NCBI GenBank assembly: GCA_022360105.1
Contig: JAKSDL010000723.1
Location: forward strand, 1 to 14,630
Source: Pseudomonadota bacterium
GTDB lineage: Bacteria > SAR324 > XYD2-FULL-50-16 > JAHJRI01
Length of the DNA: 14,630 nucleotides
Reading direction: 5' to 3'
The notes under the pieces were generated by a model, which saw only the letters and a list, made by a program, of their open reading frames with translations, did not search any database and was not told where the DNA came from. Below, one piece after another: positions 6,856 through 14,630 of this stretch. Made by a program: the position numbers and the translations under genes. How positions within the stretch are numbered: the stretch's first letter is position 1; each line of letters begins with the position of its first letter.

Positions 6856-8679
6856 CTACTGATCATTTAGTTTTAGAATGGCCAAAAATGCTTCCTGCGG
6901 CACTTCTACCGATCCCAGTTGTTTCATGCGTTTCTTTCCCTTTTTTTGCTTTTCCAATAATTTTCTTTTTCTTGAGATATCTCCGCCATAACACTTGGCT
7001 GTGACGTTTTTACGTAAAGCACTAATCGATTCCCGGGCAATGATTTTACTGCCCACCGAAGCCTGAATAGCGATCTCAAACATCTGTCTTGGAATCAACT
7101 TCCTGAGTTTTTGCGCCAGATCCCTGCCTTTGCTGTAAGCCTTCTCTTTGTGGATCACAGTTGATAGGGCGTCCACAACATCACCATTTAATCGGATATC
7201 AAGTTTCACCAGCTCAGCCTTGCGATAATCGATCAGCTCATAATCAAAAGATGCGTATCCCTGGGTCAGCGATTTCAGTTGGTCGTAAAAGTCATACACA
7301 ATTTCACTCAAGGGGAATTCATACTTGATAGAGACCCGTTGCGTACCAATGTACTCCATGTTTTTCTGAATGCCCCGCCGTTCCAGAGCAAGCTTCATGA
7401 CATTGCCAATATAATCCTTGGGAATAATGATCGTAGCCAGGATATAAGGCTCTTCAACATATTCAATTTCCGTGGGTTCGGGAAGTTGCGCCGGATTCTC
7501 GATTTTCAGGACTTCACCCTTTGTCGTCGTGACATGGTAGATAACGGTCGGTGAAGTGATTAAAAGGCTTAAACCAAATTCCCGTTCCAAACGCTCCTGA
7601 ACAATTTCAAGATGCAGAAGTCCCAGAAAGCCGCATCGATAACCAAACCCCAAGGCGGTAGACGTTTCCATTTCAAAAGCAATGGAGGAGTCATTCAAAA
7701 CCAGTTTGTTAAGGGCATCCTTGAGATCGTTAAAGTCATTGGATTCAACAGGATAAATCCCACTGAATACCATGGGTTTGACGTCGGTATAACCTGGTAA
7801 CGGCTCATCAGCCGGATTGGAAGTCAAGGTGATGGTATCACCGATTTTAACGTCACCAATGTTTTTGATGGAAGCAGCTAAAAAACCTACTTCTCCGGCG
7901 TATAATTCATCGACTTCCGTTTTGAACGGAGTGAATTTCCCCATCTGGGTGATCAGGAACTCGCTTCCGGTAACCATGAAACGAATGGCACTTTTGGTGG
8001 GCAAAGATCCGGAAACAACCCTGAACAGCACAACAATGCCGACATAGGGATCAAACCAGGAATCGAAAATCAGTGCCTTTAAAGGCTCTCCAGCAGCACC
8101 CTTGGGCGCCGGAACCTGGGCCACGATCTGTTCCAGGATATCTTCAATGCCAATACCGGCTTTTGCGCTTGCTCGCACTGCAGTGGAAGCATCGAGACCG
8201 ATCACTTCTTCAATCTCTTCTGCTACCCTGTCCGGATCGGCAGCGGGTAAATCAATCTTGTTCAGGACGGGAATGATTTCCAAATCATGATCCAAAGCCA
8301 GATAGACATTTGCTAAAGTCTGGGCTTCCACTCCCTGGGCAGCATCTACGATGAGCAGGGCTCCTTCGCAAGCAGCTATGGAGCGTGATACTTCATAAGA
8401 AAAATCCACATGCCCCGGGGTATCGATCAAATTAAGCTGATAGGTTTCACCGTCTTTGGCCTTATACTTCAAGGAGACCGTCTGGGCTTTGATAGTGATG
8501 CCTCGTTCCCTTTCAATATCCATATTGTCAAGAAACTGTTCCTGGCTTTCTCGCTGGGTCACTGCCCCGGTGTGTTCAAGGATACGATCTGCCAGTGTTG
8601 ATTTGCCGTGATCGATATGGGCGACAATGCAAAAGTTTCTTATTTTGCTTTGGTCTATGCTGTTTCCGTTTGTTGCCAT
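6856..8679 (-). CDS. lepA: Elongation factor 4 (LepA), ribosomal back-translocase GTPase
   Basis: A 607-residue translational GTPase that acts on the ribosome, linked to back-translocation, elongation under ionic stress and 30S biogenesis. GTPase motifs: G1 AHIDHGKST (20-28), G2 RGIT (59-62), G3 DTPGH (86-90), G4 NKID (140-143) and G5 SAK (171-173). EF-G-like domains II, III and V follow. The LepA-specific C-terminal domain ends in [34 protein letters not shown] and a short tail. Length and C-terminus are those of a complete LepA, so the TAG at 6858-6856 is the natural end. The ATG at 8679 lies 21 nt after ilvH, with no clear Shine-Dalgarno sequence. It is probably co-transcribed with ilvBH, an unusual partnership since lepA often neighbours lepB. 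Confidence 0.97.
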   Translation of the reverse strand: MATNGNSIDQSKIRNFCIVAHIDHGKSTLADRILEHTGAVTQRESQEQFLDNMDIERERGITIKAQTVSLKYKAKDGETYQLNLIDTPGHVDFSYEVSRSIAACEGALLIVDAAQGVEAQTLANVYLALDHDLEIIPVLNKIDLPAADPDRVAEEIEEVIGLDASTAVRASAKAGIGIEDILEQIVAQVPAPKGAAGEPLKALIFDSWFDPYVGIVVLFRVVSGSLPTKSAIRFMVTGSEFLITQMGKFTPFKTEVDELYAGEVGFLAASIKNIGDVKIGDTITLTSNPADEPLPGYTDVKPMVFSGIYPVESNDFNDLKDALNKLVLNDSSIAFEMETSTALGFGYRCGFLGLLHLEIVQERLEREFGLSLLITSPTVIYHVTTTKGEVLKIENPAQLPEPTEIEYVEEPYILATIIIPKDYIGNVMKLALERRGIQKNMEYIGTQRVSIKYEFPLSEIVYDFYDQLKSLTQGYASFDYELIDYRKAELVKLDIRLNGDVVDALSTVIHKEKAYSKGRDLAQKLRKLIPRQMFEIAIQASVGSKIIARESISALRKNVTAKCYGGDISRKRKLLEKQKKGKKRMKQLGSVEVPQEAFLAILKLNDQ

Positions 8680-8700
8680 TTTTGTTGAGTGTTAAAATCG

Positions 8701-9231
8701 TTACTGACCGACTCTCATACCTATTTTACCGGTTCTTAGCGATTCCAACACGGTAAACTGCCTGAGATCATCAAAAATCCGATTGATCTTGTCCTCTGTT
8801 CCTGAAAACTCGACAACCAATACTTCGTTTCCCGAATCCAACATTCGGCCTCCATACAAGTCGACGAGCTCGTTTATCCTTAAAGAAGAATCATCGTCGT
8901 ACGCTAATTTCACAATCGCGAACTCCCTCATGACCGATCGATCTTTTTCCAGATTTTCAGTTGTCAGGACATGGATGAGCTTTTGTGATTGCTTGCGAAT
9001 TTGCTCAAGGGTAGAGTCGTCGCCTTTCACCACTATGGTGAAACGACTGATCCCTTTTTTATGGGTATGCCCGACTGTCAAACTATCGATGTTATAACCC
9101 CTGCGTGAAAAGAGGGTGGATATTCTGCTGAGCACACCTGGTTTGTCTTCTACTTCGATAGCTATGATATGCCTTTTTTTTTTTTTTTTTTTAGCTTGAG
9201 AAGTTATGTTTCTAGGAAGCAACCGAGTCAA
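8701..9231 (-). CDS. ilvH: Acetolactate synthase small (regulatory) subunit
   Basis: A 176-residue regulatory subunit that stimulates the IlvB catalytic subunit and confers branched-chain amino acid (valine) feedback. The N-terminal ACT domain starts at about residue 20 with RHIIAIEVEDKPGVLSRIS and continues FSRRGYNIDSLTVG. The C-terminal small-subunit domain covers about 98-172 (REFAIVKLA, ELVDLYGGRM, FDDLRQF). The best start is TTG at 9231-9229, inside the ilvB end (20-nt overlap), which implies translational coupling; a second TTG lies three codons later and no ATG is available. The extra N-terminal 19 residues end in six lysines encoded by a run of 19 A (9192-9174). Only run lengths of 16, 19, 22 and so on keep the start in frame with the ACT domain, so the tract is either a slippage site or an assembly weak point. 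Confidence 0.94.
   Translation of the reverse strand: MTRLLPRNITSQAKKKKKKRHIIAIEVEDKPGVLSRISTLFSRRGYNIDSLTVGHTHKKGISRFTIVVKGDDSTLEQIRKQSQKLIHVLTTENLEKDRSVMREFAIVKLAYDDDSSLRINELVDLYGGRMLDSGNEVLVVEFSGTEDKINRIFDDLRQFTVLESLRTGKIGMRVGQ
9174..9192 (-). repeat. 19-nt homopolymer (A on the coding strand) inside ilvH
   Basis: An uninterrupted run of 19 T on the + strand, read as A19 in ilvH codons 14-20 and encoding six lysines plus the first base of an arginine codon. It lies between the only available start codons and the ACT domain. Tracts this long are prone to RNA-polymerase and replication slippage, and also to read errors. Confidence 0.95.
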
Positions 9232-10882
9232 CAGACAGGTGAGATGTTTTAATCACCCGTTCCAGGTCACAATCGATGATGGTCGGTTGACCGCCGGCAA
9301 GCGCTTTCTTTAATGTCGGTACCACCTGTTTTTGGTGGGTAATACGTTTCCCGACTCCTCCCATGGATTCCGCCAGCGCAACAAAATTTATAGGTGACCC
9401 AAACTCATGGGTTGTGAAGCGTCCTCCATAGGCGGATCGTTGCAGTTCTCGAATCATGCTCAAGCGATGATCATTAATAACCAATACAATAAGAGGCACC
9501 TTGTTTTCCACAGCCACCACAAATTCCTGCATGTTCATCATGAAGCTGCCATCACCGGAAATACTGATGACGGGAGTATCCTTATCAGCAAACCAGGCAC
9601 CGATTGCGGCCGGTAAACCGAATCCCATGGTTCCCAGGCCTCCGGAAGTGATCAAGGGCAGGTGGTCAGGATTGGTGCAATAGTGATTAGCCCACATCTG
9701 GTGCCGTCCGACATCTGTGCTGATGTGCAGTTTCTGATTTATGGTGGAAAGCTCTCCGAAAATGATTTCCATAATCGAAGCGCCATCGCGTGTGGATAAC
9801 TTGGATCTTCTTTTCTCACCAACCTTCCAGGGTTTCTCTTTGCGAATCGGTTTTTTGGCAATGCGCTGGTTAATGTCTTCAAGAACTTCCCTGATATCAC
9901 CCACAATTGGAATGTCCGCTTTGATATTTTTTCCAATCTCAGCCGGATCGATATCCAGATGGATAATCTTGGCATGTTGAGCAAACAACTGGCTTTTGAC
10001 CACTGCACGGTTTCCAAGACGTGTGCCTATCACAAAAACCACATCGGCTTGTTTTTGGATGGCCAGGTTTGCCAAGGCATGGCCATGGGTTCCTATCATA
10101 CCAAGGTACAACGGATCTTCCTCTTCAACTATCCCTGTTCCCATTAAGGTTCGAACAATGGGGATGTTGGTGGCTTCCTTAAATTCACGAAACTCTTTTT
10201 TTGCACCTGCCAATGCGATTCCGCCGCCAAAAAGAACGAGTGGTTTTTCTGCCTTGTTAAGGGCTTTGATGGCCCTTTTTATTTGCCCCACATTCCCTTT
10301 AACAGTCGGATTGTAACCCGGTAGCTTGGCTGTCTGATCCAATTTATGTGGGTAGCTTTCTTCGAGGACATCCACAGGGATATCCAAAAGCACAGGACCT
10401 TTTCGTCCACTGTTTGCTAAATAGAAAGCGGATTTTAAGGCTTTGACCAGTTTATCCGAAGAGAATACCAGCTCATTGTGTTTGGTCACAGGCATGGTGA
10501 TGTTGATACAATCCACTTCCTGGAACGCGTCAGTGCCGATCAGGGATCTTGAAATCTGACCGGTAATGGCAACCAGTGGCACAGAATCGAGCATGGCGTT
10601 TGCCATACCGGTAACCAGGTTTGTGGCACCAGGACCGGATGTTGCCAGGCACACACCGGTTTTTCCTGCGACTCTGGCATATCCGTCGGCCATGTGGGCT
10701 GCTCCCTGTTCATGACGGGCCAGAACATGTTCAATGCGTGATTCTCTTAAGGCATCATAGATAGGAAGGTTTGCACCTCCCGGATAGCCAAATACCGTGT
10801 CGACTCCTTCGTTTTCCAGAATGTTAACCAACGCTTCGGCACCCAGAAGCTCGTTGGATTTCTCTGCACTTCGTTTAGACAT
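9212..10882 (-). CDS. ilvB: Acetolactate synthase large (catalytic) subunit
   Basis: A 556-residue thiamine-diphosphate enzyme that condenses two pyruvates, or pyruvate and 2-oxobutyrate, in the common step of valine/leucine and isoleucine synthesis. Visible are VFGYPGGANLPIYDAL, the cofactor-activating glutamate in RHEQGAAHMADGYAR (Glu57 or 58), the FAD/central domain, and the ThDP-Mg motif ISGDGSFMMNMQEF with Asn470 about 25 residues later. ilvH directly follows and overlaps, which marks this as the anabolic enzyme rather than another ThDP enzyme. One oddity is that the usual RQWQ segment, with the tryptophan known from herbicide-site work, reads RELQ here (IRELQRSAYGGRF). The ATG at 10882 has only a weak GGA upstream. 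It lies 165 nt behind rpoC, across a palindrome pair. Confidence 0.94.
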   Translation of the reverse strand: MSKRSAEKSNELLGAEALVNILENEGVDTVFGYPGGANLPIYDALRESRIEHVLARHEQGAAHMADGYARVAGKTGVCLATSGPGATNLVTGMANAMLDSVPLVAITGQISRSLIGTDAFQEVDCINITMPVTKHNELVFSSDKLVKALKSAFYLANSGRKGPVLLDIPVDVLEESYPHKLDQTAKLPGYNPTVKGNVGQIKRAIKALNKAEKPLVLFGGGIALAGAKKEFREFKEATNIPIVRTLMGTGIVEEEDPLYLGMIGTHGHALANLAIQKQADVVFVIGTRLGNRAVVKSQLFAQHAKIIHLDIDPAEIGKNIKADIPIVGDIREVLEDINQRIAKKPIRKEKPWKVGEKRRSKLSTRDGASIMEIIFGELSTINQKLHISTDVGRHQMWANHYCTNPDHLPLITSGGLGTMGFGLPAAIGAWFADKDTPVISISGDGSFMMNMQEFVVAVENKVPLIVLVINDHRLSMIRELQRSAYGGRFTTHEFGSPINFVALAESMGGVGKRITHQKQVVPTLKKALAGGQPTIIDCDLERVIKTSHLSVDSVAS

Positions 10883-10959
10883 TGGTCAGGATTCCAAATC
10901 TAGAACTGCTTGTTGTAAAATGAATGTAAGAAGGTTGTATTGCGAGGGCCTGGTAGATT

Positions 10960-10972
10960 TGCGAGACTCGCA
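10960..10972. repeat. Short perfect inverted repeat TGCGAG-A-CTCGCA
   Basis: Six-base arms at 10960-10965 and 10967-10972 around a single A. On the minus (transcribed) strand it can form a 5-bp stem with a GTC loop. It lies one nucleotide from the larger palindrome at 10974-11007 in the rpoC-ilvB spacer. It could be an operator-like site or part of the same structured element. Confidence 0.6.
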
Positions 10973-10973
10973 G

Positions 10974-11007
10974 CCTGCGAAACACATCTTGCGATCTGTT
11001 TCGCAGG
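10974..11007. terminator. 34-nt palindrome in the rpoC-ilvB spacer, possible rpoC 3'-end structure
   Basis: Arms CCTGCGAAACA (10974-10984) and TGTTTCGCAGG (10997-11007) pair perfectly. Inside them a single mismatch is followed by ATC/GAT (10986-10988 with 10993-10995) around a 4-nt loop. On the minus strand, the sense strand for rpoC and ilvB, that loop is GCAA, a GNRA tetraloop closed by C-G. Its start is about 40 nt after the rpoC stop. On the minus strand no T tract follows, since it runs into the second palindrome, so it is not a classic intrinsic terminator for rpoC. On the + strand it is followed by ATTTTACT. Alternatives are an RNA-processing or stability element, or a dispersed REP-like palindrome. 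Confidence 0.5.
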
Positions 11008-11047
11008 ATTTTACTAAGGTTTGATTATCTGGCGCCGGATCGAATTC

Positions 11048-14000
11048 TTAAATTCCGATCGGTTGTTCCATGCTGGCATCTGAGATTTCGATTCTGTTTT
11101 CAGCATCCATAACTTCCTCTTCTTCCTCATCAGAAACCAACTCATTATAATCATAGGCGCGCTTCTGATCAAAACCGGTTCCGGCTGGAATCAATCGTCC
11201 CATAATGACATTTTCCTTGAGCCCTTCAAAGGTATCAAGTTTGCCGTTTATAGCAGCTTCCGTCAATACCTTGGTGGTTTCCTGGAAAGATGCAGCGGAA
11301 ATGAAGGAATCAGTACTCAGAGCCGATTTGGTGATTCCCAGTAATAACGGTTCACCAATGGCCACCCTGAGATCTTCTTCCATCAATTTACGATTGGTTT
11401 CATCCAGTTTTTGCTTGGAAACGGCTTCTCCGACCAGGAAGGATGAATCACCCGGGTCGATGATTCGAATCTTACGCATCATCTGGCGGGCGATCACCTC
11501 AATATGCTTATCGTTGATTTTTACACCCTGCAATCGGTAAACCTGCTGAACTTCATCAACCAGGAATTTCTGCAGTTCACGGACACCTTTCACACGCAAA
11601 ATATCGTGCGGGTTTGGAGAACCATCTGTCAGCGGATCACCCACACGGACATAGTCACCTTCCACCACAATTACGTGCTTGCCTTTTGGTACCAGGTATT
11701 CTTTTGGCTCACCAATTTCCGGTCTGATAATGATTCTGCGCTTTCTTCTTAAATCTTCACCGAATTCCACGATACCATCGATATCGGAAATCTGACTTGG
11801 ATCTTTGGGAGAGCGTGCTTCAAATAATTCAGCCACTCTCGGGAGACCACCGGTAATATCCTTATTTTTTGTTGTTTCGCGTGGTACCCGACAAAGGACA
11901 TCACCAGGGAAAACCTCATCATTTTCGCGAACCATCAATTCCGCTCGGGTAGGAAGATAGAATCCCGGGTGGATTCGATCGTCTTCACGCTTGAGTTCTT
12001 TACCGGTCTTCAGGTTTCTGAAGGAGATTCTGGGTTTAAGATCGTAATCCGGTGTCTCAACGATTACCTTACGTTCATAACCGGTATCTTCTGCCCTTTG
12101 CGTCATCATACTCTTGCCTTCGATGATATCCTCAAACTTCACTTTTCCATTGATATCGCAAATAATCGGCATGGAGAACGGATCCCATTCAGCAATCTTG
12201 TCACCTCTTTTAATCTGGGCTCCATCTTCAAAGAGAATGTGGGCTCCTACCGGCAACATATGTTTGTCGATTTCCCGGTCCGCATCGTCCTGAATACACA
12301 ATTCAGACTTTCTGGACTGGAGAATACGAACATTTTCGCGATTAACAACAGTTCTGGCATCTTTGTATTGCAGAACACCGTCGTTTTTGGCTTCCCAGAA
12401 TGTTGCTTCCACTTTCCTACTCGCGGTACCACCGATATGGAAAGTACGCATGGTCAACTGGGTTCCGGGCTCACCAATAGATTGAGCGGAAATCACACCG
12501 ACAGCCTCACCAACGCTTACCAGGTTTCCTCTGGCCAGGTCACGTCCGTAGCATTTGGCGCAAATTCCTTTTTCACTCTCGCAACTGAGTACTGAACGAA
12601 TCTTAACCCTTTCCACACCGATACGATCAATATCATCGATGTGCTCTTCAACAATCATCTGTCCTTTCTCAACGATCAGATCTTGTGAATAAGGATCAAT
12701 AATGTCTTCAACAGCAATTCTACCAAGAACGCGTTCGCTTAGTTTTTCGATGATCTCACCATTTTCATAAAGTGGCTCGATTACGATACCTGAGCTGGTT
12801 CCGCAATCATCTTCCGCAATGACACAATCCTGGGAAACATCGACAAGTCTTCTGGTTAGATAACCGGAGTTCGCAGTCTTCAATGCCGTATCTGCCAGAC
12901 CCTTTCTCGCACCGTGGGTGGAGATGAAATACTGGGATACATCAAGACCTTCCCGGAAGTTGGAAGTAATAGGTGTTTCGATAATTTCACCGGTTGGTTT
13001 CGCCATCAAGCCCCGCATACCACCTAGCTGTCTACTTTGGTGCTCTGAACCCCGTGCACCGGAATCAGCCATCACAAAAATCGGATTTGGAGTAGGCAAA
13101 CCGTCAATACCTATATGCTCCGTAGTCATGGAAACGCGCATTGCTTCACCAACCTCATTGGTGATTTTGGACCAGATATCGATTACCTTGTTGTAGCGCT
13201 CACCATCGGTAATAATACCATTGTCGTGTTGAAGCTGAACTTCCTCAACTTCTTCCAGACCTTTGTTGATCAGGTTGACCTTGTTATCAGGAATCACCAT
13301 GTCAGACATACTGATGGAGAAACCTGCTTTTGCTGCATGGTAAAAACCCAGGGCTTTCAGCTTGTCCAGCATTTCCACTGTTTTTACATTTCCTGCCAGT
13401 CGGTAGGAGCGATCGATCAGTTCTTCAATATCTCTTCGTTTGAACAGTTTGTTGACCGAATCAAAAGGAATATCGTCAGGTACCGCATCATACAGAAGCA
13501 CACGGCCGGTGGTTGTTTCAACCAATTGGCCATCCAGCCTTACCTTGATTTTGGCCTGCAGATGTAACATGCCGTGATCATAAGCGGAGACCACCTCATC
13601 CACATCACTGAAGTATTTGCCTTCACCTTGTGCGCCTTTGCAGACCCTGGTTACCCAATAAATTCCCAAAACCATGTCCTGTGTTGGGGACATCACCGGT
13701 TTTCCGGTTGCTGGTGAGAGAATGTTATTGGTCGCCATCATCAGAACTTTCAGTTCTACCTGGGATTCAATGGTCAGAGGCACGTGAACCGCCATCTGGT
13801 CACCATCAAAATCCGCGTTAAAAGCAGAACAGACCAAAGGATGCAGCGTCACCGCCTTGCCTTCGATCAAGACCGGGAAAAACGCCTGGATACCCAACCT
13901 GTGAAGAGTCGGAGCCCTGTTTAACATGATCGGATGATCCACAATTACAGCATCCAGAGCGGGCCAGATTTCCGGTTCGTTGTTTTCCACCATCTTCTTG

Positions 14001-14630
14001 GCAACTTTAATGGTCGCCGCGTGGCCGTTCTCGATCAGATAATTGAAAATAAAAGGCTTGAACAGTTCCAGCGCCATCTGTTTTGGTAATCCGCACTGAT
14101 TCAGTTTTAATTCGGGACCTACCACAATTACGGTTCGACCCGAGTAATCCACCCGTTTACCAAGCAGGTTCTGGCGAAAGCGTCCACCTTTTCCTTTAAG
14201 AGAGTCGCTCAGTGATTTGAGTGGTCTCTTGTTGGTTCCCAGGATGGGTCGACCTCGTCGTCCGTTATCAAACAAGGCGTCCACAGCTTCCTGCAGCATT
14301 CTTTTTTCGTTTTTGACGATGATTTCCGGAGCATTCAAATCCATCAACCGCTTGAGACGATTATTTCTGTGAATCACCCTTCGGTAAAGATCATTAAGGT
14401 CACTGGTTGCAAAGCGTCCACCTTCCAGAGGCACCAATGGCCTTAATTCCGGTGAAATCACGGGAATAACCTCCAGCACCATGTTGGCAGGCTCGATACC
14501 TGAATCCTTAAACGATTCCACGACCTTTAAACGTTTGATAATTTTCTTCCTTTTAGCTTCTGAAGTAGCACTGAGGAGTTCATCCCGCAGCTCGTTGGAA
14601 ATCTCATCGATTTCCATCTCTTCCAAGAGC
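11048..14630 (-). CDS. rpoC: DNA-directed RNA polymerase subunit beta' (5' part outside the window)
   Basis: Largest subunit of RNA polymerase, carrying the catalytic magnesium. About 1190 residues are present. By comparison with E. coli numbering around the active site, roughly 190 N-terminal residues, including the first zinc finger, lie beyond the right edge. Numbering from 14626 as residue 1, the metal-binding motif NADFDGDQ is at 270-277, the second zinc site has cysteines 608, 682, 689 and 692, the bridge-helix and switch region is at about 520-600, and the trigger-loop segment [10 protein letters not shown] is at about 724-733. An insertion of roughly 185 residues (about 737-921) before [17 protein letters not shown] matches the SI3 insert position and its repeated sandwich-barrel-hybrid motifs. 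The C-terminus ends in an acidic tail with five consecutive glutamates. It is the first visible gene of the rightmost minus-strand cluster; rpoB is presumably just outside. Confidence 0.97.
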   Translation of the reverse strand, partial: LLEEMEIDEISNELRDELLSATSEAKRKKIIKRLKVVESFKDSGIEPANMVLEVIPVISPELRPLVPLEGGRFATSDLNDLYRRVIHRNNRLKRLMDLNAPEIIVKNEKRMLQEAVDALFDNGRRGRPILGTNKRPLKSLSDSLKGKGGRFRQNLLGKRVDYSGRTVIVVGPELKLNQCGLPKQMALELFKPFIFNYLIENGHAATIKVAKKMVENNEPEIWPALDAVIVDHPIMLNRAPTLHRLGIQAFFPVLIEGKAVTLHPLVCSAFNADFDGDQMAVHVPLTIESQVELKVLMMATNNILSPATGKPVMSPTQDMVLGIYWVTRVCKGAQGEGKYFSDVDEVVSAYDHGMLHLQAKIKVRLDGQLVETTTGRVLLYDAVPDDIPFDSVNKLFKRRDIEELIDRSYRLAGNVKTVEMLDKLKALGFYHAAKAGFSISMSDMVIPDNKVNLINKGLEEVEEVQLQHDNGIITDGERYNKVIDIWSKITNEVGEAMRVSMTTEHIGIDGLPTPNPIFVMADSGARGSEHQSRQLGGMRGLMAKPTGEIIETPITSNFREGLDVSQYFISTHGARKGLADTALKTANSGYLTRRLVDVSQDCVIAEDDCGTSSGIVIEPLYENGEIIEKLSERVLGRIAVEDIIDPYSQDLIVEKGQMIVEEHIDDIDRIGVERVKIRSVLSCESEKGICAKCYGRDLARGNLVSVGEAVGVISAQSIGEPGTQLTMRTFHIGGTASRKVEATFWEAKNDGVLQYKDARTVVNRENVRILQSRKSELCIQDDADREIDKHMLPVGAHILFEDGAQIKRGDKIAEWDPFSMPIICDINGKVKFEDIIEGKSMMTQRAEDTGYERKVIVETPDYDLKPRISFRNLKTGKELKREDDRIHPGFYLPTRAELMVRENDEVFPGDVLCRVPRETTKNKDITGGLPRVAELFEARSPKDPSQISDIDGIVEFGEDLRRKRRIIIRPEIGEPKEYLVPKGKHVIVVEGDYVRVGDPLTDGSPNPHDILRVKGVRELQKFLVDEVQQVYRLQGVKINDKHIEVIARQMMRKIRIIDPGDSSFLVGEAVSKQKLDETNRKLMEEDLRVAIGEPLLLGITKSALSTDSFISAASFQETTKVLTEAAINGKLDTFEGLKENVIMGRLIPAGTGFDQKRAYDYNELVSDEEEEEVMDAENRIEISDASMEQPIGI

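Noticed and set aside
10900..10915. TAGATTTG on the minus strand upstream of ilvB, resembling the Bacteroidetes -7 box TAnnTTTG
   Set aside because: It lies too close to the ilvB start codon and no TTG element is found at the expected distance upstream.
11969..12595. 208-residue + strand frame antisense to rpoC
   Set aside because: The minus strand here is unmistakable RpoC coding sequence including the SI3-type insert and the second zinc site. The long antisense frame is a by-product of codon composition.
13115..13567. 150-residue + strand frame antisense to rpoC
   Set aside because: A shadow of conserved RpoC sequence with no start signal and no recognisable domain.
1..14630. Search for a defence system, transposon, prophage or CRISPR array
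   Set aside because: All long frames are core housekeeping or biosynthetic genes. No transposase, integrase, regularly spaced repeats or attachment-site-like duplications were seen.

Overview
The window is about 14.6 kb of ordinary bacterial chromosome with moderate GC content. It carries housekeeping and biosynthetic genes and shows no mobile element, CRISPR array, rRNA or tRNA. The organism looks Gram-negative-like: it has an FtsE-FtsX-EnvC set, and its RpoC carries a long insertion between the trigger-loop segment and the [10 protein letters not shown] motif (the SI3 position of E. coli) plus an acidic C-terminal tail. I cannot name the phylum. A deep-branching lineage of the FCB/Calditrichota/KSB1 sort is a guess from overall flavour. 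Several genes lack a clear Shine-Dalgarno sequence.

Left part (1-1200): the long, single-polypeptide form of hisG lies on the + strand. A possible divergent gene start runs off the left edge on the - strand. hisG converges on the next operon, and the junction holds a perfect 11-bp hairpin and a two-copy purine/pyrimidine-biased tandem repeat.

Central-left part (1194-5364, all - strand): read in transcription order, this is ftsE, ftsX, an EnvC-like degenerate LytM protein, a sugar/aminoglycoside-type kinase resembling the AmgK cell-wall sugar kinases, and dodecin. Gaps are 31, 22, 3 and 56 nt, so it reads as one operon. The first three form the machine that switches on peptidoglycan amidases at the septum. 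The kinase tightly coupled behind them suggests a link to cell-wall sugar recycling. Dodecin (flavin-binding) may be only a passenger.

Middle (5365-6583): a stretch of about 360 nt without a convincing gene, then a + strand calcineurin-type metallophosphoesterase.

Right part (6580-14630, all - strand): read in transcription order, rpoC (5' end outside the window), a 165-nt spacer with two adjacent palindromes, ilvB, ilvH (overlapping ilvB), lepA, and a 91-codon open frame directly behind lepA that has no usual start codon. Its stop codon overlaps the stop codon of the convergent phosphoesterase gene.

No obviously new multi-gene system is visible. The points most worth checking are the 19-nt A tract near the start of ilvH, the start-less ORF behind lepA, the palindrome pair between rpoC and ilvB, and the pairing of the division-hydrolase activator with a putative cell-wall sugar kinase.
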